54,416 bases of DNA from JBBCJM01 sp037190175 (GCA_037190175.1 JBBCJM010000125.1:1-54416); one strand, 5' to 3'. Shown: positions 25,053 through 34,434, numbered from the stretch's first letter. Notes: generated by a model from the letters alone, not told the origin. Translations and numbers: made by a program.

Positions 25053-25932
25053 GCACGATCTCCCGGTGCTTCTGCAGCCGGTGGCCGAAGGCCTGGCTGA
25101 TCCGGTCGAAGATGATCGCGATGCCCACGATGGCCAGCCCGTTGAACACGCCCATGGTGAAATACTGGTTGTTGATCGCGCGCAGCACCGGCTGGCCCAG
25201 CCCCTGCACCCCGATCATCGAGGCGATCACCACCATGGCCAGCGCCATCATGATGGTCTGGTTGATGCCGGCCATGATCGTGGGCAGGGCCAGCGGCATC
25301 TGCACGTTCTTCAGCTTCTGCCAGCTGGAGGAGCCGAAGGCGTCGGCGGCCTCCAGCACGTCCTTGTCCACCAACCTTATGCCGAGGTTGGTCAGCCGGA
25401 TGATGGGCGGGATGGCATAGATCACCACCGCGATCACCCCGGGCACCCTACCGATGCCCAGCAGCATGACCACCGGGATCAGGTAGACGAAGCTGGGCAT
25501 GGTCTGCATCACGTCCAGCACCGGGTTGACGATGCTCTGCGCCCGGTTCGAGCGCGACATCAGGATGCCCACCGGAATCCCGATGGCGATGGCGACCACG
25601 GTGCAGACGAAGATCATCGAGACCGTCCGCATCGTGTCGTCCCACATGTCGAAGAAGCCGATGACCACCAGCGTCAGCACGCTGCCCGCCACGATGGTCC
25701 AGCGGCGGCTGGCGAACCAGGCGATGGCGGCGATGGCCAGCAGCACGATGGGCCAAGGGGCGTTGAGCAGCAGCCGCTCGGACTGGATCAGGAAGATGCG
25801 CAGGGGCTCGAAGAAGCCCTCGATCGCGCCGCCCCATTCGCGGGTGAAGCCGCGGAAGCCGTCGTCGATCACGCGCCGCAGGTTGCGCAAGGTCTCGTCG
25901 TTCAGATGCGGAAACGTCTTCCACCACTCCAT
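25045..25932 (-). CDS. Glycine betaine/proline-type ABC importer permease (OpuAB/ProW)
   Basis: A 295-residue inner-membrane permease with about seven helices and a long N-terminal tail ahead of the first one. Family motifs include GIPVGILMSRSNRAQSIVNP, VLDVMQTMPSFVYLIPVVML, the docking loop DKDVLEAADAFGSSSWQKLK and MIGVQGLGQPVLRAI. Its stop overlaps the start of the ATPase. A hairpin in the 94-bp gap separates it from the binding-protein gene. Confidence 0.94.
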   Translation of the reverse strand: MEWWKTFPHLNDETLRNLRRVIDDGFRGFTREWGGAIEGFFEPLRIFLIQSERLLLNAPWPIVLLAIAAIAWFASRRWTIVAGSVLTLVVIGFFDMWDDTMRTVSMIFVCTVVAIAIGIPVGILMSRSNRAQSIVNPVLDVMQTMPSFVYLIPVVMLLGIGRVPGVIAVVIYAIPPIIRLTNLGIRLVDKDVLEAADAFGSSSWQKLKNVQMPLALPTIMAGINQTIMMALAMVVIASMIGVQGLGQPVLRAINNQYFTMGVFNGLAIVGIAIIFDRISQAFGHRLQKHREIVHG

Positions 25933-25991
25933 GCCGTCCCCCTGTCGTGCCGTTGTGCCCGCGACGCAGCGGCCTTCGGCCGTCTGCGGAA

Positions 25992-26018
25992 GGGCCGGAG
26001 GGCATCGCCCCCCGGCCC
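25992..26018 (-). terminator. Hairpin between binding-protein and permease genes of the betaine importer
   Basis: GGGCCGG (25992-25998) pairs with CCGGCCC (26012-26018), extended inward by GGG/CCC with one mismatch around a CATCG loop. There is no T run. As at 6982, it probably tunes the ratio of binding protein to permease. Confidence 0.5.
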
Positions 26019-26026
26019 CTGTCCGG

Positions 26027-27025
26027 TCAGAGCGCCGCGCGGATCCGCTCGGCCGCCTCGGGCGAGACCCATTCCAGCCAGATCTCCTCGTTGTTCTGGA
26101 GGAAATGCCGCGCCCCGTCGTCGCCGGTCGCCTGGTTGTCGGTCATCCAGGCCATCAGCGCGTTGACCGTGGCATTCGTCCAGGCGCGGGTGTTGAGATA
26201 GGCCATCACGTCCTCGCCCGCCCGGTCGGCGAAGCTGGCGGTGACCAGCGTCTGCACCGTGTCGGCGGGCCAGTCGTTCGGCTTGGGGTCGGGGCAATCG
26301 GCGTTCGAGGTGCAGCGCGCCCATTCCTCTGCATCCAGCGCCACCCCGTGGTCGAGCTTGACCATCTCGTAGCGGCCCAGCAGCGCGGTGGGCGACCAGT
26401 AGTAGCCGACCCAGCCCTCGCCCCGCTCGTAGGCGCGGGCGATCGAGCCGTCGAGACCCGCGGCCGAGCCGGTGTCGACCAGCCGGAAGCCCGCCTCCTC
26501 GGCCCCGAAGGCGCGGTAGAGCTGCGAGGTGACCACCGTGCCGCCCCAGCCCTGCGGCCCGTTGTGCACCGCGCCGCGGCTCGCGTCCTCGGGGTCGGGG
26601 AACAGTTCGGGATGGGCGAGGGCCTCGGCGATAGTGGTGATCTGGGGATTGGCGTCGACGATGTATTTCGGCACCCACCAGCCCTGCACCGCCCCGTCCG
26701 AGATCGACACCGCGGCGCGGACCAGCCGGCCCTCCTCGATCCCCCGGTTCAGCAGCTCCGGCACCAGGTCGACCCAGCCCTCGGGCGCGATGTCGGGGGC
26801 GCCGCGCTCGACCATCGAGGTGATCGTGGGCACCGTGTCGCCGCTGATCACCGAGGCGTTGCAGCCGTAGCCGTGGGTGAGGATGAACTGGTCCAGGCTG
26901 GCCAGGACCTCGGCGCTCTGCCAGTTCATGCTGGCGATGGTCACGTCGCCGCATTGGGCCAGCGCCGGCGTGGCAAGGCCGGCAAGGGGGAACAGGACGG
27001 CGGTGGCGAGAAGACGGTTTTTCAT
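26027..27025 (-). CDS. Betaine-type ABC importer substrate-binding protein (OpuAC/ProX)
   Basis: A 332-residue exported protein; the signal peptide is MKNRLLATAVLFPLAGLATP then ALAQ. The mature protein begins CGDVTIASMNWQSAEVLASL, the standard OpuAC start. Aromatic residues that could form the quaternary-ammonium cage are visible in APEGWVDL, VQGWWVPKYIVD and EGWVGYYWSPTALL. Two Cys pairs (C24/C55 region, ARCTSNADCPDP) suggest disulphides. It is the first gene of the importer operon and is divergent from the flavoprotein genes across 377 bp. Confidence 0.93.
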   Translation of the reverse strand: MKNRLLATAVLFPLAGLATPALAQCGDVTIASMNWQSAEVLASLDQFILTHGYGCNASVISGDTVPTITSMVERGAPDIAPEGWVDLVPELLNRGIEEGRLVRAAVSISDGAVQGWWVPKYIVDANPQITTIAEALAHPELFPDPEDASRGAVHNGPQGWGGTVVTSQLYRAFGAEEAGFRLVDTGSAAGLDGSIARAYERGEGWVGYYWSPTALLGRYEMVKLDHGVALDAEEWARCTSNADCPDPKPNDWPADTVQTLVTASFADRAGEDVMAYLNTRAWTNATVNALMAWMTDNQATGDDGARHFLQNNEEIWLEWVSPEAAERIRAAL

Positions 27026-27057
27026 GTCGATTCCCTGTTGCGGCGGTTTGTCGGTCT

Positions 27058-27089
27058 GGCCCGGGGCGGCGCCGCGATTGCCCCGGGCC
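27058..27089. repeat. Perfect 10-bp inverted repeat in the divergent promoter region
   Basis: GGCCCGGGGC (27058-27067) and GCCCCGGGCC (27080-27089) surround a 12-base spacer, in the 5' leader of the importer operon on the minus strand. It could be a leader hairpin. The rest of 27026-27402 holds the two operator-like copies at 27299 and 27345 and no gene that I can support. Confidence 0.4.
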
Positions 27090-27298
27090 GGGTTCCGGTC
27101 AGGTCTCCCCTTCCGCGAATTCGCTCATCTGCCGGGGCTTGTCCGCGCGCCCGCCCGGGGCCGAGCCCGGCCAGCCGGCCGCCCCGATGAGCCCCGGCTT
27201 CATGCCGCCCTCCCGGGGCCGCTCCGGCCGGTTTCCGTCGCGCGATGCCCTGCCATCCCTCCTTGCTACACGGGAATGTCGCCGGGGGCAACTGCGGA

Positions 27299-27359
27299 AT
27301 GTTCACTTATGTCGATATTGGAAATCACGATCGAGCTTTGAATTGACATGGATGAACAT
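27299..27359. promoter_or_regulatory. Two inverted copies of the TetR operator candidate
   Basis: ATGTTCACTTATGTC (27299-27313) and GACATGGATGAACAT (27345-27359) are the same motif in opposite orientation: ATGTTCA, three bases, ATGTC. Centres are 46 bp apart. The first extends to CGGAATGTTCAC..ATGTCG, nearly identical to the site over the TetR start codon. TTGACA at 27343-27348 could be a -35 box inside the second copy. The pair is 44-104 bp before the first flavoprotein start and could also serve the importer operon in the other direction. Confidence 0.7.
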
Positions 27360-27402
27360 TTCGGCGAGCGTGGCCGGGCGTCCCACCCCGAAGGCAGCCG
27401 CG

Positions 27403-29439
27403 ATGTCGAACGACCCCCTTCTGCAGCCCTACCGGCTGAAGCACCTGACGCTTCGCAACCGGATCATGATCACCAGCCACGAGCCCGCCTATCCCGAGGA
27501 CGGGATGCCGAAGGACCGCTATCGCGCCTATCATGTCGAGCGGGCGAAGGCCGGGGTGGCGCTGACCATGACCGCGGGCTCGGCCTCGGTCGCGCGCGAC
27601 AGCCCGCCGGTGTTCAACAACATACTCGCCTGGAAGGACGAGGTGGTGGGCTGGATGAGGCGGCTGGCCGACGAATGCCACGACCACGGCGCGGCAGTGA
27701 TGATCCAGCTGACCCATCTGGGCCGGCGGACGCGGTGGGACAAGGCGGACTGGCTGCCGGTGCTGGCCCCCAGCCACGAGCGCGAGGCGGCGCACCGCGC
27801 CTTCCCGAAGCGGATCGAGGACTGGGACATCGCCCGGGTGATCGGCGACTTCGCCGATGCCGCCGAACGGATGCAGGCCGCCGGGGTGGACGGGATCGAG
27901 CTGGAAGCCTATGGCCACCTGCTGGAACAGTTCTGGTCGCCGCTGACCAACGACCTGGAGGCGCCCTGGGGCGGCAACCTCGACAACCGCCTGCGCTTCA
28001 CCTTCGAGGTGCTGCGGGCGATCCGCCGGCGGGTGGGCGCGGACTTCATCGTCGGCCTGCGCTATACCGGCGACCAGGACCTGCCCGGCGGCATGACCGC
28101 GGCCGAGGGGCTGGAGGTCTCGAAGAAGCTGCGCGACAGCGGGCTGGTGGATTTCCTGAACGTGGTGAAGGGGCATATCGACACCGACGCCGGGCTGACC
28201 GACGTGATCCCGGTGCAGGGGATGCGCAATGCGCCGCATCTGGAATTCGCCGGGCAGATCAGGAAGGCCACGAACTTCCCCACCTTCCACGCCGCCAAGA
28301 TCCCCGACGTGCCGACCGCCCGCCACGCCATCGCCGCGGGGCTGCTGGACATGGTGGGGATGACGCGGGCCCACATGGCCGACCCGCATCTGGTCCGCAA
28401 GGTGATCGAGGGGCGCGAGGACGACATCCGCCCCTGCGTCGGCGCGAACTACTGCCTGGACCGGATCTATCAGGGCGGCATGGCCTTCTGCCTGCACAAC
28501 GCCGCGACGGGGCGGGAGGAGACCATGCCCCATAGCGTCCCGGCCGCGCCCCAGCGCAAGCGCATCGCCGTGGTCGGCGCCGGCCCCGCGGGGATGGAGG
28601 CCGCGCGGGTGGCGGCCGAGCGGGGCCACGAGGTGACGGTCTTCGAGGCCGCCGACCAGCCCGGCGGCCAGATCCGCCTGACCGCGCGGGACGAGCGGCG
28701 GCGCGAGATGATCTCGATCATCGCCTGGCGGATGGCGCAATGCGAGAAGCGCGGCGTGCGGTTCCACTTCAACACCTATGCCGATGCCGACACCGTGCTG
28801 GCCACCGGGCCCGAGGAGGTGATCGTGGCCACCGGCGGGCTGCCGCATGTCGAGATGCTGGCGGCGGGCAACGATCTGGTCTGCTCCGCCTGGGACATCC
28901 TGTCGGGCGACGTGAAGCCGGGCGCCAACGTGCTGATCTACGACGACGCGGGCGACCATGCCGCGCTGCAGGCGGCCGACCTGATCTCGGCCACCGGCGC
29001 GGCGGTGGAGATCGTGACGCCCGACCGCAGCTTCGCGCCCGAGGTGATGGCGATGAACCTGGTGCCCTACATGCGCATGCTGCAAGGGCGCGACACCACC
29101 TTCACCGTCACCTGGCGGCTGATGGAGGTGCATCGCGAGGGCAACCGGCTGCGGGCGGTGCTGGGCAGCGACTACGGCGAGGTGCGGCGCGAGCGGCTGG
29201 TGGATCAGGTCGTGGTCAACCACGGCACAAGGCCGCTGGACGAGCTCTACTTCGCCTTGAAGCCGCAATCCGCGAACCTGGGCGAGGTGGATTACGAGGC
29301 ATTGGCCACCGGCCACCCGCAGGACCTGCGCCCCAATCCCGCGGGCCGCTTCCGCGTCTTTCGCATCGGCGACGCGGTGGCGGCGCGCAACACCCATGCC
29401 GCGATCTATGACGCGCTGCGGCTGGTGAAGGATCTCTGA
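27403..29439 (+). CDS. FMN/FAD flavoprotein demethylase, DgcA-like (dimethylglycine-type)
   Basis: A 678-residue protein with an old-yellow-enzyme barrel (1-360) that binds FMN and a C-terminal FAD/NAD(P) domain (VVGAGPAGMEAARVAAERGH from about 388). It resembles DgcA of dimethylglycine catabolism along its length: HLTLRNRIMITSHEP, MIQLTHLGRRTRWD, CVGANYCLDRIYQGG, HNAATGREE and the C-terminus RNTHAAIYDALRLVKDL. The iron-sulphur region reads C-x2-A-x2-C-x11-C, so one of the four Cys of trimethylamine dehydrogenase is Ala, as I recall for DgcA. ATG at 27403 fits the family start. It likely demethylates an N-methylated amine; the exact substrate is open. Confidence 0.88.
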   Translation: MSNDPLLQPYRLKHLTLRNRIMITSHEPAYPEDGMPKDRYRAYHVERAKAGVALTMTAGSASVARDSPPVFNNILAWKDEVVGWMRRLADECHDHGAAVMIQLTHLGRRTRWDKADWLPVLAPSHEREAAHRAFPKRIEDWDIARVIGDFADAAERMQAAGVDGIELEAYGHLLEQFWSPLTNDLEAPWGGNLDNRLRFTFEVLRAIRRRVGADFIVGLRYTGDQDLPGGMTAAEGLEVSKKLRDSGLVDFLNVVKGHIDTDAGLTDVIPVQGMRNAPHLEFAGQIRKATNFPTFHAAKIPDVPTARHAIAAGLLDMVGMTRAHMADPHLVRKVIEGREDDIRPCVGANYCLDRIYQGGMAFCLHNAATGREETMPHSVPAAPQRKRIAVVGAGPAGMEAARVAAERGHEVTVFEAADQPGGQIRLTARDERRREMISIIAWRMAQCEKRGVRFHFNTYADADTVLATGPEEVIVATGGLPHVEMLAAGNDLVCSAWDILSGDVKPGANVLIYDDAGDHAALQAADLISATGAAVEIVTPDRSFAPEVMAMNLVPYMRMLQGRDTTFTVTWRLMEVHREGNRLRAVLGSDYGEVRRERLVDQVVVNHGTRPLDELYFALKPQSANLGEVDYEALATGHPQDLRPNPAGRFRVFRIGDAVAARNTHAAIYDALRLVKDL

Positions 29440-29455
29440 CCCCGCGAGGCCGCCC

Positions 29456-31429
29456 GTGAGCCACCCGCATCTGCTGTCGCCCCTTACCCTGCGCGGGCAC
29501 ACCCTGCGCAACCGCATCGTCTTCGGCGCACATACCAACAACATGGCCGAGATGGGCCTGCCCGGCCCGCGCAGCCGCGCCTATCTGCTGGAACGCGCAT
29601 TGGGCGGCGCGGCGATGGTGGTGTGCGAGCCGGTGCCCGCGCATCGCACCGGGGTGCTGACCCGCGGCAACTTCCTGGCCGAGACCGACGAGATCATCCC
29701 GCATTTCCGCGCCCTGACCGAGCCGGTGAAGGCGGCCGGCGCGGTGATCGTGCAGCAGATCTACCACGTGGGCGCGCATGGCGATTCCGACCTGAGCTTC
29801 CAGCCGCACTGGTCGCCCTCGGGCGGGCCCAGCTATCACGACAGCGACGGCTCGCACCGCATGACCGTGACCGAGATCGAGGAGCTGATCGCCGCCCACA
29901 TCGCCGCGGCGGTGCGCTGCCGCAAGGCGGGGTTCCAGGGGGTGGAGGTCTGGGCGGCCTATCACTCGCTGCTCGACCAGTTCTGGACCCCGTGGTCCAA
30001 CACCCGCGACGACGACTGGGGCGGCTCGCTGGAAAACCGCACCCGCTTCTCGCGCCGGGTGATCGAGGGCATCCGCCGCGCCTGCGGCGAGGATTTCATC
30101 ATCGGCCTCGCCGTCTCCACCTCTGACGCGCATGACGTGACGCTTTCGGTCGAAAGCCTGGCCGAGATCGTGGCGCTGCACGACGCCACCGGCCATGTCG
30201 ATTACGTGACCTGCGGCCACGGCGGCTATCTGGATTTCGAGCGGCTGATGCCGACCTTCCTCTTCGGCGAGAAGCTGACCGCGCCGGTGACCGAGATCCT
30301 GAAAGGCGCGGTGAAACACGCCAGGATCACCTCCGAGGCGCATGTCCGCACGCCAGAGAACGCCGAGGCGGTGATCGCCGCGGGGCAGGCCGATCTGGTC
30401 TCGATCGTGCGCGGCCAGATCGCCGACCCGCATCTGGCACGCAAGGTGGCCGAGGGGCGAGCGCAGGACGTGCGCGGCTGCATCTCCTGCAACCAGATGT
30501 GCTGGGGGCGGCGGTCGCGGGACTACTGGATTTCCTGCCTCATCAACCCTTCGGCGGGCCGCGAATGGGAATGGGGCGGCGACCGCTTCACCCCTGCCGG
30601 GGCGCCGCAGGACGTGCTGGTGGTCGGCGCCGGCCCGGCGGGGCTGGAGGCCGCGCGGGCGGCAGCCGAGCGCGGCCACCGGGTGGAGATCGCCGAGGCC
30701 GCGCCGCAGGTCGGCGGGCAGTTCCGGCTGGCCGGAATGCAGCCGCGGCGGGGGCAGATCCTCGAGCTGCTGGACTGGTACGAACGGCAATTCGCCCGGC
30801 TGGGGGTCGCGCTGCGGCTGAACACCTGTCTCGACGTGGACGACATCGCCGCCCATCCGGCCGCCCGGGTGATCCTCGCCACCGGCTCGCTGCCCGACCC
30901 GGAGGCGCGGCAACGCTGGCTGCCCTCCGCGCCCCGCCTGCCGGGGCTGGAAAACGGCAATGTCTGGTCGGCCGAAGATGTGATGCGGCGCGAGGCGCGG
31001 CTGGGCGACACGGTGGTCGTGCTGGACGAGGGCGGCAACTGGCGCGGGGTGGGCACCGCCTGGGCCATCGCCGAACAGGGGCGCAAGGTGGTGCTGGTGA
31101 CCCCCGACCCCTTCGTGGGGAAAGAGATCGCCCGCACCTCGGCCGACGGCCCGGCGCGGGCGCGGCTGGCGCGGGCGGGGGCGCGGCTGGTGACCGAACA
31201 TGTCATCGCCCGCTGGCACGGCAACGGCGCCACGATCCGCAGCCTGCTGACCGGGGCGGAGGAAACCGTTCCCGCCTCGGCGCTGGTGGTGGCGACCACC
31301 AACATCGCCTTCGACCCCTTCCCCGAGGCGCTGCCCGGCAAGACCCTGCACCGCATCGGCGACTGCGCCGCGCCCCGGCAGGCGGCCTATGCCTTCCACG
31401 AGGGGCGCAGGGTCGCGCTGCATCTGTAG
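29456..31429 (+). CDS. FMN/FAD/4Fe-4S flavoprotein, trimethylamine-dehydrogenase/dienoyl-reductase type
   Basis: A 657-residue paralogue of the preceding gene, 16 bases after it. The FMN barrel starts LLSPLTLRGHTLRNRIVFGA and includes IYHVGAHGDSD, GVEVWAAYHSLLDQFWTPW and DDWGGSLENRTRF. The cluster motif GCISCNQMCWGRRSRDYWIS-C has the complete C-x2-C-x3-C-x11-C spacing. The FAD domain starts LVVGAGPAGLEAARAAAERG. The GTG start follows GAGG. With an intact cluster, electrons could flow from FMN to an electron-transfer flavoprotein. Probably it acts with its neighbour on successive N-methyl groups or on a different methylated amine. Confidence 0.88.
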   Translation: MSHPHLLSPLTLRGHTLRNRIVFGAHTNNMAEMGLPGPRSRAYLLERALGGAAMVVCEPVPAHRTGVLTRGNFLAETDEIIPHFRALTEPVKAAGAVIVQQIYHVGAHGDSDLSFQPHWSPSGGPSYHDSDGSHRMTVTEIEELIAAHIAAAVRCRKAGFQGVEVWAAYHSLLDQFWTPWSNTRDDDWGGSLENRTRFSRRVIEGIRRACGEDFIIGLAVSTSDAHDVTLSVESLAEIVALHDATGHVDYVTCGHGGYLDFERLMPTFLFGEKLTAPVTEILKGAVKHARITSEAHVRTPENAEAVIAAGQADLVSIVRGQIADPHLARKVAEGRAQDVRGCISCNQMCWGRRSRDYWISCLINPSAGREWEWGGDRFTPAGAPQDVLVVGAGPAGLEAARAAAERGHRVEIAEAAPQVGGQFRLAGMQPRRGQILELLDWYERQFARLGVALRLNTCLDVDDIAAHPAARVILATGSLPDPEARQRWLPSAPRLPGLENGNVWSAEDVMRREARLGDTVVVLDEGGNWRGVGTAWAIAEQGRKVVLVTPDPFVGKEIARTSADGPARARLARAGARLVTEHVIARWHGNGATIRSLLTGAEETVPASALVVATTNIAFDPFPEALPGKTLHRIGDCAAPRQAAYAFHEGRRVALHL

Positions 31430-31491
31430 CCGCTTGTCACTTGCCCGGCGCCGGGCGCGCGCCCATGCTGGCCCAAAGCGGAGGGCTGGGG

Positions 31492-34434
31492 ATGGGACGT
31501 TGGGCGGCGGCGGCACTGGCGGTCTGGCTGGCGGGGCCGGCCTTCGCCCAGCAGATGACCAAGGCCGAGGAGGCGGCCTATGAGGCGCTGTGGCAGCTGT
31601 CGGCCGCGGCCGGCGAGCGCAGCGGGGCGGGCGATCTGGCGGGCGCGATCGCCATCCATGCCCAGATGCTGGCGCTGATCGACCGCGAGCTGCCGGGCGA
31701 GCCGCTGACCCGCGCGGCCATCCTGCACAACCTCGCCGGGCTCTACGCCGACCTCGGGCGGCTGGACCAGGCGCTGCCGATTGCCCAGACGGCGCTGGGG
31801 CTGCGGCAGCAGAACGGCGCGGTGGCGAATGCGCTGGCCTCCTCGCACCGGCTGATGTCCTCGATCCTCGACGATCTGGAGCGGGTGGCCGAGGCGCGGG
31901 ATGCGCTGGAGCTCTCGGTCAACCTGCGGCTCAATGACCCGCAGGCGGACCAGACCTACCTGATCGGGGATTTCGCGGGGCTGGCCGTGTTCTACGCCCG
32001 CACCGGCCGGCATGACGACGCGGCCGGGATGATGGCGGAGCTGGAGCCGCTGCTGCCGCAGCTGACCACCGCCGACGTGGCGCGGGTCTTCAATGCGCTG
32101 GGCCGGGTGCAGTCGCTGGCGGGCCGTCCGGAACTGGCCGAGGCCGCGTATCGCGAGGCTGCCCGCCATGCCGCCGCCGTGCCGCGCGACGATCACACCT
32201 GGAGCCTGCAGGACCACCTGAACATCGCCGGCAACCTGGCCTCGATGCTGTTGCAGCAGGGCCGGGCGCGCGAGGCCGAGCCCCTGTTCCGCGAGACGAT
32301 CGGGGTGGCCGAGGCGAGGGGCGCCGCGCCGCTGGTGCGGGCGATCCTTTATGACGGGCTGGGCGGGGCGCTGTCGGCGCTGGGGCAGTATCAGGCGGCC
32401 TACGACGCGCATCGCGTGGCGCTGGACCTGCGGCTGGCCACCCTGCCGGGGAACAGCCCGGTGCTGGCGGCCTCCTTCGCGGTGACGGGCGAGACGATCC
32501 TGCGCGCGGGCGATGCCGGCACCGCGCGGGCGGCGCTGGCCAGGGCGGTGGAGATCGCGCGGGCGGGGGGCGACCGGCGGCGCGCGGCGCAGTCGGAGCT
32601 GCGGCTGGCCGCGGCCGAGGCGGCGCTGGGACAGCCGGCCTTCGCCCGCGCCCGGGCGGCCGAGGCGGAGCTGGCGGCGCTGCTGACGGCGGACAGCCCC
32701 GAGCTGGTCTATGCCAGGATCGTCGCCGGCATGGTGGCGCTGGTCGAGGGCGAGGCGCAGGCGGCGCTGGCGCTCACCCGCGCCGCCATGGGACCGATCA
32801 CCGCGCGGCTGCGGCTGGCCGGGGCGGACGCCACCGTGGCGGCGGCGGGCGGGCAGGATCTGCGGCGGCTGGTGCTGCCCATGGTCTCGGCGGCCTGGGC
32901 GGTGGACAACCGGGGCCTGATGGACGAGGCGTTCCAGGCCGCGCAATGGGCCACGATGACCGCCGCCTCGCGCGCCACCCAGCGGATGGCGGCCCGCACC
33001 GCGGCGGCAGACGGGGAACTGGCGGCGCTGGCCCGGCAGAAGCAGGATCTGGTCAACGCCTGGCAGGAGGCCGACCGCGCCTGGATCGCCGCGCTGGCCA
33101 AGGGCGAGGCGGGGGCCGAGCGCGCCCGGCTGGACGCTTTGCAAGTGCAGATCGAGGTGGCCGAGGCCGCGCTGACCGCGCGCTTTCCCGATTATGCCGC
33201 GCTGGTGACCCCGGGCGTGCTGTCGCTGGCCGAGGTGCAGGGCCGGCTGGCGGCGGACGAGGCGCTGGCGATGCTGGTCTCCGACCACGAACACACATGG
33301 GTCTTTGCGGTCTCGCATGAAGGCACGGCCTGGCACCGGGCGGAGATGACCGCCGAGGCGCTGGAGGCCGCGGTGCGCCACCTGCGCGCCGATCTCGACC
33401 CCACCGGCCCCGCCCGCGCCGCGGTGGCGCTGGACGAGCCCGATGGCCCCTCCGGCCCGACCTTCGACCGCGCCGCCGCCCATGCGCTCTACAATGCGCT
33501 GGTCGCCCCGGTGGCGGGCGTGCTGCCGCAGGGCGGCCGGGTGTTGGTGGTGGCGGACGGGGCGCTGACCTCGCTGCCGCTGGCCGTGCTGGTGGCCAGC
33601 CCGCCGCAGGGCGAGGATGCCGATCCCGCGGCGCTTTCCGCCACCGACTGGCTGGCCGGGCATCACGCCTTCGCCACCCTTCCTTCGGTGCAGGCGCTGG
33701 CCGGGCTGCGCGACCGGCCGCATCCCGGCGCGCGGCCCGGCTTCGCCGGCTTCGGCGCCCCGGATTTCGCGGGCGGCGGGCAGGCGGTCGCGGTGGCCGC
33801 GCTGTTCGACGGGCCCACCGCGCGGGGCACGGCGATCGCCGCCCTGCCACCGCTGCCGGGCACGCGGCGCGAACTGCTCGGCCTCGCCCGCCGGCTGGGC
33901 GCGGGGGAGGAGGCGCTGTTCCTCGGCCCCGCCGCCACCGAGGCGGCGGTGAAGCAGGCGGCGCTGACCGGCCTGGGCGTGGTGGCCTTCGCCACCCACG
34001 GGCTGGTGGCGGGCGACATCGACGGGCTGGCCGAGCCCGCGCTGGCCTTCACCCCGCCCCGCGCACCCTCGGCCGAGGATGACGGGCTTCTGACCGCCTC
34101 CGAGGCCGCGCAGCTGCGGCTGGATGCCGACTGGGTGATCCTGTCGGCCTGCAACACCGCCGCCGGCGACGGCACCCCGGGGGCCGAGGGGCTGTCGGGC
34201 CTGGCCTCGGCCTTTCTCTACGCCGGGGCGCGGGGGATGCTGGTCAGCCACTGGCCGGTGGGCGATATCTCGGCCGAGCGGCTGACCCAGCTGGCCGTCG
34301 CCCGCTTCGCCGAGCGGCCGGAGGAGGGGCAGGCCCGGGCGCTGGCCGCGGCCATGGCGGAACTGCGCGCCGACCCCGCCTTTGCGCATCCTTCCGCCTG
34401 GGCGCCCTTCGTGGTGGTGGGGGATGGCCGCTGA
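31492..34434 (+). CDS. Exported TPR-CHAT protein (caspase-like protease fold)
   Basis: A 980-residue protein with a signal peptide (MGRWAAAALAVWLAGPAFAQ). Residues 30-480 are TPR-like helical repeats (ILHNLAGLYADLGRLDQALP, DGLGGALSALGQYQAAYDAH), then a coiled-coil stretch (about 510-560), then a CHAT domain from about 640 to the end. The catalytic dyad is visible: His836 in VVAFATHGLV and Cys887 in VILSACNTAAGDG. The fold is that of separase/caspase-like proteases. GGAGGG precedes ATG 31492. Most described bacterial CHAT proteins act in the cytoplasm; export makes its target unclear. The gene starts 62 bases after the flavoprotein and precedes a small exported protein. Confidence 0.9.
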   Translation: MGRWAAAALAVWLAGPAFAQQMTKAEEAAYEALWQLSAAAGERSGAGDLAGAIAIHAQMLALIDRELPGEPLTRAAILHNLAGLYADLGRLDQALPIAQTALGLRQQNGAVANALASSHRLMSSILDDLERVAEARDALELSVNLRLNDPQADQTYLIGDFAGLAVFYARTGRHDDAAGMMAELEPLLPQLTTADVARVFNALGRVQSLAGRPELAEAAYREAARHAAAVPRDDHTWSLQDHLNIAGNLASMLLQQGRAREAEPLFRETIGVAEARGAAPLVRAILYDGLGGALSALGQYQAAYDAHRVALDLRLATLPGNSPVLAASFAVTGETILRAGDAGTARAALARAVEIARAGGDRRRAAQSELRLAAAEAALGQPAFARARAAEAELAALLTADSPELVYARIVAGMVALVEGEAQAALALTRAAMGPITARLRLAGADATVAAAGGQDLRRLVLPMVSAAWAVDNRGLMDEAFQAAQWATMTAASRATQRMAARTAAADGELAALARQKQDLVNAWQEADRAWIAALAKGEAGAERARLDALQVQIEVAEAALTARFPDYAALVTPGVLSLAEVQGRLAADEALAMLVSDHEHTWVFAVSHEGTAWHRAEMTAEALEAAVRHLRADLDPTGPARAAVALDEPDGPSGPTFDRAAAHALYNALVAPVAGVLPQGGRVLVVADGALTSLPLAVLVASPPQGEDADPAALSATDWLAGHHAFATLPSVQALAGLRDRPHPGARPGFAGFGAPDFAGGGQAVAVAALFDGPTARGTAIAALPPLPGTRRELLGLARRLGAGEEALFLGPAATEAAVKQAALTGLGVVAFATHGLVAGDIDGLAEPALAFTPPRAPSAEDDGLLTASEAAQLRLDADWVILSACNTAAGDGTPGAEGLSGLASAFLYAGARGMLVSHWPVGDISAERLTQLAVARFAERPEEGQARALAAAMAELRADPAFAHPSAWAPFVVVGDGR

